DNA of 13,262 nucleotides from DASRHY01 sp046765875 (GCA_046765875.1 JBKPSJ010000116.1:1-13262); one strand, 5' to 3'; positions 1 through 5,649 are shown, counted from the first letter of the stretch. A program made the numbers and translations. The notes: generated by a model not told the origin, from the letters alone.

Positions 1-24
1 CCGCAAACCGCTCCACCACCCCAA

Positions 25-51
25 CCCTACCGACCGCCGACGCCGGTAGGG
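25..51 (-). terminator. Hairpin terminator after the lipoprotein gene
   Basis: A perfect 8-bp inverted repeat, CCCTACCG at 25-32 and CGGTAGGG at 44-51, encloses an 11-base loop. On the minus strand it begins 10 bases after the lipoprotein stop codon. No T run follows, which is common for actinobacterial terminators. It probably ends the operon that starts near 4176. Confidence 0.6.
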
Positions 52-61
52 CCTCGGCGGA

Positions 62-469
62 TCAACCGTTGTCGTAGCTCAGGGCAACGACACCGGACGA
101 GCCGGTCACCTGCGCGTGGTCGACGGTCTGGCCATGCACGACGAGCACCAGGACCAGCTTCCCGTTCCCCTTCGTCTTCTGGATCCTGACCTGGACACCA
201 TTGCTGTCGACCCGGACGTTGATCGTCTTCGAGCCGCAGCCGGACTTCGAGGACCCGTCGACCTTGCCCTTCCAGCACACCTTCTTGGAGGAGGTCTGGA
301 TCTTGACCTGGGTGGACGACTGGGTCTGACTCTTGCTTTTGCTCTTGCTGTGACTCTTGCTCTGACTCTTGGTCTGGCTGTGCGAACCCGTCTCCACGGG
401 GTCGCATCCGGCCAGGCCGAGCGCGACGACTGCTACGACCGCAGCCGTCACGAGTCGGGGTACACGCAT
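62..469 (-). CDS. Small lipoprotein with Ser/Lys/Gln-rich linker
   Basis: This is a 135-aa protein of unknown function, predicted to be lipid-anchored outside the cell. Residues 1-21 form a lipoprotein signal peptide, with Arg at 2 and 5, a hydrophobic run and a lipobox LAGC whose lipidated Cys is C22. Residues 29-53 are a low-complexity linker of Ser alternating with Lys, His or Gln. The rest (about 64-135) is predicted beta-rich and has two further Cys (C66, C78) that could form a disulfide. The chosen ATG at 469 has AGGAG eight bases upstream. The alternative ATG at 487 overlaps the upstream stop as ATGA but has a poor ribosome site; it would add six residues. The gene directly follows the secreted CxxC protein and is probably cotranscribed with it. 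It was not recognised as any named family. Confidence 0.8.
   Translation of the reverse strand: MRVPRLVTAAVVAVVALGLAGCDPVETGSHSQTKSQSKSHSKSKSKSQTQSSTQVKIQTSSKKVCWKGKVDGSSKSGCGSKTINVRVDSNGVQVRIQKTKGNGKLVLVLVVHGQTVDHAQVTGSSGVVALSYDNG
317..385 (-). repeat. Degenerate 6-bp tandem repeat in the lipoprotein linker
   Basis: The DNA coding lipoprotein residues 29-51 is a degenerate run of hexamers, on the plus strand close to gctctt, gctttt, gctgtg and actctt. Each unit encodes a Ser(or Thr)-Lys/His/Gln dipeptide. Such a run can change length in steps of two residues without breaking the frame. Confidence 0.6.
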
Positions 470-483
470 CGGGTTCGCTCCTG

Positions 484-1182
484 TCATCCCGTCGTCGTGA
501 TGAGATGCCGCCGGACGGTCTTCGGCTGCAGCTCTTGTTTGATCAGGGCATCCATACGCGGCCCGCCGAGTCGTTCTGCCAGAGCCACCCGCGCGGCCGC
601 CTTGGACTTGCCCGCCGGTTGAAGCTGCGCAGCCAGCTCGAGGGCGAGAGCCTTGAGCTCTGCCCTGCCGCGGGCGGACAGCGTGTGGTCCTTGTTGTCG
701 GTGACAACGATCAGTTGATAGGCGGCGGCCGCGGTCGCGCAGCTGCCGCAGTTCACGTTGACCGCGAGCGCGTCGTTGCGTGCGGTCAGACTCGTGCTCG
801 AACGCGTTACGACAAGCTGCACGCTCACCGAGGTCGAACGGCAGCCCCCGCAGTTGGACCAAGCCGTCGCGACGTTGTGCAGCGACGCGGTCTTGGCCTT
901 GCCGAGGTAGATCACCTGAACGGTCGTTGCGCTCGCCGTACACGAGTCACAGTCCGAGGTAGCCGTCGCCACCGCGTCGGCCTGCACCTTGCGGCCGCGA
1001 GCCCGCTCGAACGCCGTGGCCACATCGGTATCCGAGGTCCGCGGCGGCGTCGGACCGGCCGCGGCCACCAGGTCGTGGTTGTCGGTCCGGGGCGCCGCCG
1101 CGGCGGGGAGGCCGCCGGCCACCACCACAGACACCGAGACGATCAAGATCACAGCGGCTCGTCGCACTTTGTTGCCGGTCAT
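484..1182 (-). CDS. Secreted protein with three CxxC repeats
   Basis: This is a 232-aa exported protein of unknown function. Residues 1-30 are a Sec signal peptide (Arg-Arg at 7-8, hydrophobic core, likely cleavage after the Ala run near 30). The mature part has three copies of a roughly 33-residue unit, each with CxxC: C78/C81 (CDSC), C111/C114 (CGGC) and C145/C148 (CGSC). In each unit a Gln lies 11 residues after the first Cys (Q89, Q122, Q156), inside alternating Ala/Thr/Val segments that look like beta strands. The tail (about 168-232) is charged and helical. AGGCAGGA lies five bases before the ATG. The TGA stop touches the ATG at 487 upstream of the lipoprotein, so the two are likely coupled. 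The CxxC motifs could bind metal or form disulfides. No catalytic fold was recognised. Confidence 0.82.
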   Translation of the reverse strand: MTGNKVRRAAVILIVSVSVVVAGGLPAAAAPRTDNHDLVAAAGPTPPRTSDTDVATAFERARGRKVQADAVATATSDCDSCTASATTVQVIYLGKAKTASLHNVATAWSNCGGCRSTSVSVQLVVTRSSTSLTARNDALAVNVNCGSCATAAAAYQLIVVTDNKDHTLSARGRAELKALALELAAQLQPAGKSKAAARVALAERLGGPRMDALIKQELQPKTVRRHLITTTG

Positions 1183-1244
1183 CGACGTCCTGCCTTTCTC
1201 TCGTTCGGGCTGGCCGGGCTAGTGCTTGGCGTAGATGCTCAGGT

Positions 1245-3647
1245 CTAGCGGTCTGGCAGCGGGTCTGACTGCGGGATGCGCCAGCGGTCCACGGAAAACC
1301 CGTCGGCGACGGATTCCGCGAGCCGGACGTACGCATCGCGGGTGGCTGGCCGGAGCTCGTCGAGCTCGGTCTCCGCACCGGCCTCCAGCGCGGGATCCCA
1401 GGGAACGCGGACGACCGCGGCACAACGGGTCGCGAAGTGCGACTCGATCTCCTCCAGTTGCAGGCGGCGTGGCCGTCCCCGGACCCCGTTGACGACCGCG
1501 ACCGCGTTTTCGACCAGGTCCGAGTGACCGTGCCGGTCCAGCCAGTCCAGCGTCGCCGCGGCGACTCTGGCGCCGTCGAGCGCCGGCGGCATCACGACGA
1601 CGATCTGGTCGGCCAGCCGGAGCACCCCCTGCACCGCACCGTCGAGGATGCCGGTACCGGTGTCGATCATGATGAGGTTGTAGTGGTTGCTGAGCAGGCC
1701 GATCGCGGCGTGGTAGTCGTAATCGCCGAGCGCATGGCTGATCAGCGGGTCGTCGTCGGAGGCGATCACCTCGAGCCTGGTCGGCGCCTGTGAGGTGAAG
1801 TCGCGGACGTCCGCGTACCGGTTCACGAACTCCCGCCTGGACAACAGGCTGGTGACGGTCTCCGGACTCTCCCGCCGGACGCGGTACGCCAGCGAGCCGG
1901 CGTCCGGATTGGCGTCGAGCGCGATGACGCGGTCGCCGCGGTGCACCGCGAAGGTATGTCCGAGCATCAGCGTCGTGGTGGTCTTGCCGACGCCGCCCTT
2001 GCGGCTCAGCACCACGATGCGGCGCGGGCCCGCCACTCGGGCGCGGATCCGGGACACGGCATCCCGTTCGCGTCGCTCGGCGGCACTCGGCCCGGGGTTG
2101 ACCCGGCCGCCCGAGGACGCATAGACAGCCCGTCGCCATCCGCCGCGTGGCGTGGCCGCGCGCGCTCGCAGCATGGACTGCTCGGTGAACGTCGACGCGC
2201 CCGGAGGTACGGATTCGTCGGCCTCGGTTGTCAGGAAGTGCGGCGTGTCGGGTGTCGTGGGTACGGCTTCGAGCTCTGCCAGGGGCGCGGCAGTGTCCAT
2301 CGGATCCTCCCGATGTCCGTCTGGTTGAAGTGTCTCGCCGCGGACTATCGGGCGCACCACGAGCCGCCAAGTCAGATAACGCGCGAGATGGAGTGCGGTC
2401 CGGCCGAGGAGGAGCGCGATCCCCACCACCGGAAGCGTGATCATCACGATGCTGACGACGGCGACCAGCGCCGCGCCGACCTGTCCTGCGCCGGCCAGTT
2501 CGCGGGCCTGGTCAGCCAGCTGACCTGCTCGCTGCCAGACGGACCGGACGTAGTCGGGCATCCGCCAGACCATGAAACCGAAGCCCGCGATCAGAGCGGG
2601 GACGGTGACCAGGACCCAGATCGTGACGACCGTCCTGGTCCGGGCCCGCAGCCGGCTCACGTCGGGATGGTTCCGATGGCCCGGAATCAGGCTGGACAGG
2701 ATCGGCCGCACATGCCCGAACAGGTTCGGTACGCCGGCCAGGTCGCCCAGGATGTAGTACCCGTCGAACCTGACCAGCGGAAGCAGTTGCTGCAGGATCT
2801 CCAGGTGGCAGAAGGCGGCGACGGCGACCAGTGGTGCCCACCCGGTCCACAGGTACCCGGCCGACGCCAAGACGATGAACACCGCGTTGAAATAGACGCC
2901 GCCGAGATCGGTACGCAGGCGTCCCGCCCGGCCGAGCCGGTATGCGTCGGTGACGTTGGTGTAGAAGGCCGGAAGCCATAGGTAGAGGCCGACCCCGATC
3001 GCCCCTGGATCCGCACCGCCCCGGGTGCAGCCCGCCGCATGCCCGAATTCGTGGAACAGCGTCGCGACCAGCAGCAGGCCGACGACGGTCAGTACCCCGA
3101 TCGGATCGATCAGCGCGCCGATCACATCTCCCGCATGCAGATGGGTGACCAGCCACCAGTCGAGTACGGCCATCGCACCGAGCACCGCGACGATCACCGG
3201 GCCGGCGAACAGTGGCGCGAAGATGCGGCCGACCGTGCGTACCACGGCAGCCGGTAGCAGAACACCCCGGACGCTCAGCGACAGCAGCGGATCGGCCCGC
3301 CGCTGACCTGCGTTCGGTGCCGACCACAGCCCGACCAGGCCGGCCGGGCCGAGCTTGTCCTCGATGAGCTGGACCAGGTCCTCGACATCCAGCCGTTGGC
3401 CGTACGCACGGCTGACCCGGTCGGCCAGCAGGCTGGTGGACGTGCGCCCGTCGGCGTAGCGCGCGATCAGGTAGAGCAGCCGCGTCAACATCGCCATCTG
3501 CCGGTCGGCACGTTCGACCAAGTACCGGACGTCTTGGAATCCGGAGCCCTCATACGGGCCCAGGAGCCTGAGGCCGACCGCACGACAGGGCCGCGGCCCG
3601 GCGCCGGCCGCGGTGACAGTGCGGCCGACCGCTTGGTTCAGTGCCAC
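1245..3647 (-). CDS. RRE-like/M50 metalloprotease fused to EspI-like MinD ATPase
   Basis: This single open frame encodes 800 aa. Residues about 45-107 resemble the PqqD/RRE peptide-binding fold (pattern I..YADGRTS..LLADRVS...), an inference from pattern. Residues 120-430 form a multi-pass membrane metalloprotease: HEFGH at 199-203 gives the zinc ligands H199 and H203 and the catalytic E200, and FDGY at 294-297 supplies the expected third ligand D295. Residues about 440-540 are a linker. Residues 541-790 are a MinD/ParA ATPase with KGGVGKTT (550-557), DANPDAGSL (578-585) and IDTGTG (661-666), closest in wording to the ESX type VII-associated EspI family. The start is GTG with GGGGGGA four bases upstream. 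A second in-frame ATG at 2300 (M450), with an ideal ribosome site, may also yield a separate 351-aa ATPase. The protein likely processes the two upstream peptides at the membrane. The domain calls are solid; the substrate is inferred. Confidence 0.88.
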   Translation of the reverse strand: MALNQAVGRTVTAAGAGPRPCRAVGLRLLGPYEGSGFQDVRYLVERADRQMAMLTRLLYLIARYADGRTSTSLLADRVSRAYGQRLDVEDLVQLIEDKLGPAGLVGLWSAPNAGQRRADPLLSLSVRGVLLPAAVVRTVGRIFAPLFAGPVIVAVLGAMAVLDWWLVTHLHAGDVIGALIDPIGVLTVVGLLLVATLFHEFGHAAGCTRGGADPGAIGVGLYLWLPAFYTNVTDAYRLGRAGRLRTDLGGVYFNAVFIVLASAGYLWTGWAPLVAVAAFCHLEILQQLLPLVRFDGYYILGDLAGVPNLFGHVRPILSSLIPGHRNHPDVSRLRARTRTVVTIWVLVTVPALIAGFGFMVWRMPDYVRSVWQRAGQLADQARELAGAGQVGAALVAVVSIVMITLPVVGIALLLGRTALHLARYLTWRLVVRPIVRGETLQPDGHREDPMDTAAPLAELEAVPTTPDTPHFLTTEADESVPPGASTFTEQSMLRARAATPRGGWRRAVYASSGGRVNPGPSAAERRERDAVSRIRARVAGPRRIVVLSRKGGVGKTTTTLMLGHTFAVHRGDRVIALDANPDAGSLAYRVRRESPETVTSLLSRREFVNRYADVRDFTSQAPTRLEVIASDDDPLISHALGDYDYHAAIGLLSNHYNLIMIDTGTGILDGAVQGVLRLADQIVVVMPPALDGARVAAATLDWLDRHGHSDLVENAVAVVNGVRGRPRRLQLEEIESHFATRCAAVVRVPWDPALEAGAETELDELRPATRDAYVRLAESVADGFSVDRWRIPQSDPLPDR
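2298..2311 (-). promoter_or_regulatory. Internal ribosome site and ATG for a stand-alone MinD-like product
   Basis: On the minus strand GGGAGG (2311-2306) is followed by a 5-base gap and ATG (2300-2298), in frame inside the 800-aa gene at codon 450. It sits exactly between the membrane protease part and the ATPase part, in a low-complexity linker. The spacing and sequence are as good as at any true start in the window, so internal translation of the ATPase is plausible. Confidence 0.55.
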
Positions 3648-3662
3648 CAGATCCCCCCAACC

Positions 3663-3697
3663 GCGGACGGGCCGCGGCTTACCGCGTACCCGTCCGC
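3663..3697 (-). terminator. Hairpin between the 65-aa peptide gene and the protease gene
   Basis: The arms GCGGACGGG (3663-3671) and CCCGTCCGC (3689-3697) form a perfect 9-bp stem. Inside the loop CGCGG (3673-3677) and CCGCG (3682-3686) can add a 5-bp stem. On the minus strand it follows the peptide stop and ends just before the protease ribosome site. It could attenuate read-through or stabilise the peptide mRNA. No T run is present. Confidence 0.5.
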
Positions 3698-3705
3698 TGC
3701 TCCCG

Positions 3706-3903
3706 CTAGTGCTGCCAACCCGCCACGTTCTGCAGCGCCACCGCAGCCGCTGTCGATCCGACCGTTGCCGCGTTCACGGCGATCGCGATGTTGACGGCTG
3801 TGATGTTGGTGATGTTGATCAGCGCCAGTGCCTCGCGCGACGGCAGCAGATCGACCGACTCGGCGGCGACCTGTGCTCGCGGCATTCTGTCGAGCTGGGT
3901 CAT
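3706..3903 (-). CDS. Short peptide 1, candidate precursor (paralogue of the 63-aa peptide)
   Basis: This 65-aa peptide belongs to no named family that I recognise. It has a charged N-terminal part (1-26) ending in LLPSREAL, then an Asn/Ala/Ile/Val-rich part with N..N..A.N.A.A.NAA spacing, then A.AVALQ and the C-terminus WQH. From the LP to the end it aligns without gaps to the neighbouring peptide over 46 residues, with about 25 identities. It has no N-terminal signal peptide and no Cys. The ATG has AGAGGA ten bases upstream. It lies between the other peptide gene and the protease gene, each gap holding a hairpin. The context suggests a leader-plus-core precursor handled by the downstream RRE/M50 protein; this is inferred. 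Confidence 0.75.
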   Translation of the reverse strand: MTQLDRMPRAQVAAESVDLLPSREALALINITNITAVNIAIAVNAATVGSTAAAVALQNVAGWQH

Positions 3904-3928
3904 CGAGTTTCAGTCCTCTCGTTCGTGC

Positions 3929-3965
3929 GTGTGGACGGGGCATCCCTCATGCCCCGTCCGCACAC
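3929..3965 (-). terminator. Hairpin between the two peptide genes
   Basis: GGACGGGGCAT (3933-3943) pairs perfectly with ATGCCCCGTCC (3949-3959) around a 5-base loop. GTGTG and CACAC outside can extend it with a bulge. It follows the 63-aa peptide gene on the minus strand and shares the GGACGGG arm with the hairpin at 3663-3697. It is a likely attenuator or mRNA-stability element that sets peptide dosage. Confidence 0.55.
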
Positions 3966-3984
3966 CCGGCGATGTGCCGGCGTA

Positions 3985-4176
3985 CTAGTGCTGGTTGACG
4001 CTGATGGCCTGCAGCGCGACGGCCTTGGCCACGGAGAAGTGGGACGCCGCGTTCAGCGCGACTGCGGTGTTGCTCGCGTAGATGTTCGCGAAGTTGAACA
4101 CGCCCAACGCCTCCCGCTCCGGCAGCACCTGGACCTCCTCAAGGCTCAGCTCGACCTTGGTCAGCTTGTCGTTCAT
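3985..4176 (-). CDS. Short peptide 2, candidate precursor (first gene of the operon)
   Basis: This 63-aa peptide is the first gene on the minus strand beside the divergent control region. It has an acidic leader-like half (VELSLEEVQV) ending in LPEREAL, then an Asn/Ala-rich half with N..NI.A.N.A.ALNAA, then A.AVALQ and the C-terminus NQH. It is a clear paralogue of the 65-aa peptide downstream. It has no signal peptide, no Cys and no transmembrane helix of usual length. The ribosome site GGAGGTGA, four bases before the ATG, is a perfect match to the 16S tail, so strong translation is expected. The position and the adjacent RRE-like/M50 gene suggest a processed peptide. A structural, self-assembling peptide is an alternative. 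Confidence 0.8.
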   Translation of the reverse strand: MNDKLTKVELSLEEVQVLPEREALGVFNFANIYASNTAVALNAASHFSVAKAVALQAISVNQH

Positions 4177-4230
4177 TGGGTCACCTCCCCTCGTTCATTC
4201 GACCCTGACGACAAGTTGAAATGGTCGAGC

Positions 4231-4292
4231 GCTGTCTGCGCGTTCTCAGCGCGTTATCACCGGGTTGTCACCGAGTTGTCCCGGCGTTCGGA
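4231..4292. promoter_or_regulatory. Tandem 11-bp repeats, candidate SARP operator
   Basis: Heptamers recur every 11 bp on the plus strand: GTTCTCA (4242-4248), GTTATCA (4253-4259), GTTGTCA (4264-4270) and GTTGTCC (4275-4281). Weaker flanking copies are GCTGTCT (4231-4237) and GTTCGGA (4286-4292). SARP activators bind direct heptamer repeats spaced by one helical turn. The array lies between the peptide operon (minus) and the small protein plus SARP gene (plus). Eight bases past the last weak copy, TCCGAT (4301-4306) could be a plus-strand -10. No clear -10 was found on the minus side, so the direction served is open. Confidence 0.65.
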
Positions 4293-4445
4293 GTGCGCTG
4301 TCCGATAGGGCCGGGCGAGCCTGCGGGTCACATCATGAAATCGCGATCCCGGTCGAGTACAGGACCTGGCTCGTACCATCGCGGCACGGTCGAAGGTCCG
4401 TCGAAGCGGTCGACGGAGGTGACCCTATACAGAAAGCAGGCGGGA

Positions 4446-4664
4446 GTGGGTGACAAGACGGCGGCCGGAACAGCGGCGGCCGCGCTGGTGATCCGGGTCT
4501 GGCAGGACGAGCCGGGTTCCGCGGCGATCAAGGCACGGATCACGAGGCGGCCCGACCTGAGCACGGACGAGGAGACGACGACGCTGGTGAGCACGCCGGC
4601 GCAGGTATACGCGGAGGTCAGCGACTGGTTGGAAACCTTCCTTCGAAAGAGCCGAGGCGGCTGA
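4446..4664 (+). CDS. Conserved-looking small protein, function unknown
   Basis: This is a 72-aa protein with an N-terminal Ala-rich segment, a strand-like VIRVWQ motif (15-20), an ARITRRPDL segment (30-38) and a C-terminal helix ending WLETFLRKS (61-69). Small proteins of this pattern (a RVW motif, then ARITR, then a C-terminal WL helix) occur in actinobacteria near regulators and peptidases; this is from memory and no function is assigned. The GTG at 4446 was chosen because coding character begins there, with AGCAGG five bases upstream. A GTG at 4419 in the same frame is an alternative. TATACA at 4426-4431 could be a -10, giving a nearly leaderless mRNA. It precedes the SARP-like gene by 199 bases on the same strand. 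Confidence 0.62.
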   Translation: MGDKTAAGTAAAALVIRVWQDEPGSAAIKARITRRPDLSTDEETTTLVSTPAQVYAEVSDWLETFLRKSRGG

Positions 4665-4680
4665 CCAGTTGACAATTGGT
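4664..4680. promoter_or_regulatory. Near-perfect 17-bp dyad containing TTGACA
   Basis: ACCAGTTGACAATTGGT reads ACCA-TTG, a central A, then CAA-TGGT, with one mismatched pair in the arms. It starts on the last base of the small protein's stop codon and contains a consensus -35 hexamer TTGACA (4669-4674). No good -10 is found at 17 bases. It is a possible operator and promoter for the SARP-like gene. Confidence 0.4.
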
Positions 4681-4726
4681 CATTACCCGGTGACCCTCGA
4701 ATAGGGGGTTTGATTTTGTGTGTCAT

Positions 4727-4747
4727 CCCTCCGCGTGAAGCGGAGGG
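4727..4747 (+). promoter_or_regulatory. Hairpin in the leader of the SARP-like gene
   Basis: CCCTCCGC (4727-4734) and GCGGAGGG (4740-4747) form a perfect 8-bp stem with the loop GTGAA. It lies 63 bases after the small protein stop and 117 bases before the SARP start. It may terminate the upstream gene or act in the SARP mRNA leader. The rest of the 4665-4863 gap shows no gene. Confidence 0.45.
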
Positions 4748-4863
4748 CAGCTGGCGTGCTCGCCGAAGGGTGGGCGCGGCGTGGGTGAGGTTGGCCGGCG
4801 CCGCGGAATGCTGGGTGCCACCGCTGAACGGTCGCCTCACCGGGGGAAGGGGAGGACCGCACG

Positions 4864-5640
4864 GTGCGACCTACAGTTACGTGTCCTGCACAGCTACGAC
4901 TACTGGGTGACTGGACGCTGATAGCCGATCCGGCTCCGTCCAGCCGTGGGATGGCTCCGATCGAGTTGCCAACCGAGCCGCAGCATCTGATCTCATTCCT
5001 GGCCCTACACGGGCCCTGTCCGCGTACACAGGTCGCCGGGACGCTGTGGCCGTACCTCACCGACCAGGTGGCGGCAGGCCGGCTCCGCGCCCTGCTGTGG
5101 AGACTCCGGCACCGGCATCCGAATCTGCCACCGGTGCTGGAGGTCAGCGACATCTCGCTCAGGCTCGGCAGCGACGTCGAAGTCGACGTCGATCGTTTCA
5201 AGGCCGCCGCGCAACTGCTGATCCGTGGCGACGACGACGTCGACTGCGACGCCGCGACGGCCGTCCTGGACAGCGCGGAGCTGCTGCCCGGCTGGTACGA
5301 CGACTGGGTGCTGGCCGCCCGCGAGCGGCTCTGGCACCTGCGGCTCAGCGCCCTCGACGCGCTCGCCGCGAAACGCCAGTCGCAGCGCCGCCGCCATGAG
5401 GCGCTGCAGGCCGCCCTGGTCGCGACCCGGATCGAGCCGCTGCACGAAAGCGCCCATCGGGCCATCGCCCGGATCCACCTCGACGACGGCAACATCGTGG
5501 AGGCGATCCAGCACTACGAGCGGTTCCGGTCGATGCTCAACCGCGAGCTCGGGCTCTCGCCCAGCGGCCACTTCACCGACCTGATGCGGCCCTACCTGCA
5601 GCAGCTCCGCCGCCCGCTCCGCGCGGTGGCAGCCCGCTGA
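4864..5640 (+). CDS. SARP-like transcriptional activator (winged helix plus BTAD)
   Basis: This 258-aa DNA-binding protein has the two-domain layout and length of small SARP activators. Residues about 8-102 form an OmpR-type winged helix, with RTQVAGTLWP (54-63) and the recognition-helix segment AAGRLRALLWRLR (70-82). Residues 105-250 are the BTAD helical repeat, with LLPGWYDDWV (140-149), LHESAHRAIARIH (193-205) and YERFRSMLNRELGLSPS (218-234). There is no ATPase domain. The GTG start has GGAGGA seven bases upstream. It lies beside an array of 11-bp direct repeats, the type of site SARPs bind, upstream of the divergent peptide operon, so it is the likely local activator. The family call is firm; the target is inferred. 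Confidence 0.9.
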   Translation: MRPTVTCPAQLRLLGDWTLIADPAPSSRGMAPIELPTEPQHLISFLALHGPCPRTQVAGTLWPYLTDQVAAGRLRALLWRLRHRHPNLPPVLEVSDISLRLGSDVEVDVDRFKAAAQLLIRGDDDVDCDAATAVLDSAELLPGWYDDWVLAARERLWHLRLSALDALAAKRQSQRRRHEALQAALVATRIEPLHESAHRAIARIHLDDGNIVEAIQHYERFRSMLNRELGLSPSGHFTDLMRPYLQQLRRPLRAVAAR

Positions 5641-5648
5641 CCGGGCTG
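5630..5648. terminator. Bidirectional hairpin between SARP-like and MaoC genes
   Basis: CAGCCCG (5630-5636) and CGGGCTG (5642-5648) form a 7-bp stem with the loop CTGAC. The loop includes most of the SARP gene's TGA stop. The convergent MaoC gene stops two bases further on. It may end transcription from both sides. Confidence 0.45.
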
Positions 5649-5649
5649 G

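Noticed and set aside
116..1248. Plus-strand frames opposite the lipoprotein and CxxC genes
   Set aside because: Composition is Arg/Gly/His-rich without domain motifs. The minus strand carries clear signal peptides, a lipobox and ribosome sites.
1219..2370. Long minus-strand frame ending in AKH just after the ATPase stop
   Set aside because: It overlaps the ATPase part in another frame, is rich in Arg/Pro/Gly as shadow frames are, and has no family-like motifs. Only its last seven codons lie outside the real gene.
3638..3943. 101-aa minus-strand frame over the 65-aa peptide
   Set aside because: It has no similarity to the neighbouring peptide. The other frame aligns without gaps to its paralogue.
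4231..4292. CRISPR-like reading of the 11-bp repeats
   Set aside because: The unit is far too short and there are no spacers or cas genes. The helical spacing fits regulator binding instead.
4415..4429. Perfect ribosome site GGAGGTGA before ATA on the plus strand
   Set aside because: The ATA frame ends after eight codons and the next useful GTG is too far. It echoes the leader of the 63-aa peptide gene but starts no gene here.
4221..4445. N-terminal extension of the small plus-strand protein back to ATG 4221
   Set aside because: It would run through the 11-bp repeat array and its sequence lacks family-like character. GTG 4446 fits better.
4683..5495. 270-aa minus-strand frame opposite the SARP-like gene
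   Set aside because: It is Ser/Arg-rich shadow sequence with no motifs, while the plus strand has complete winged-helix and BTAD motifs.
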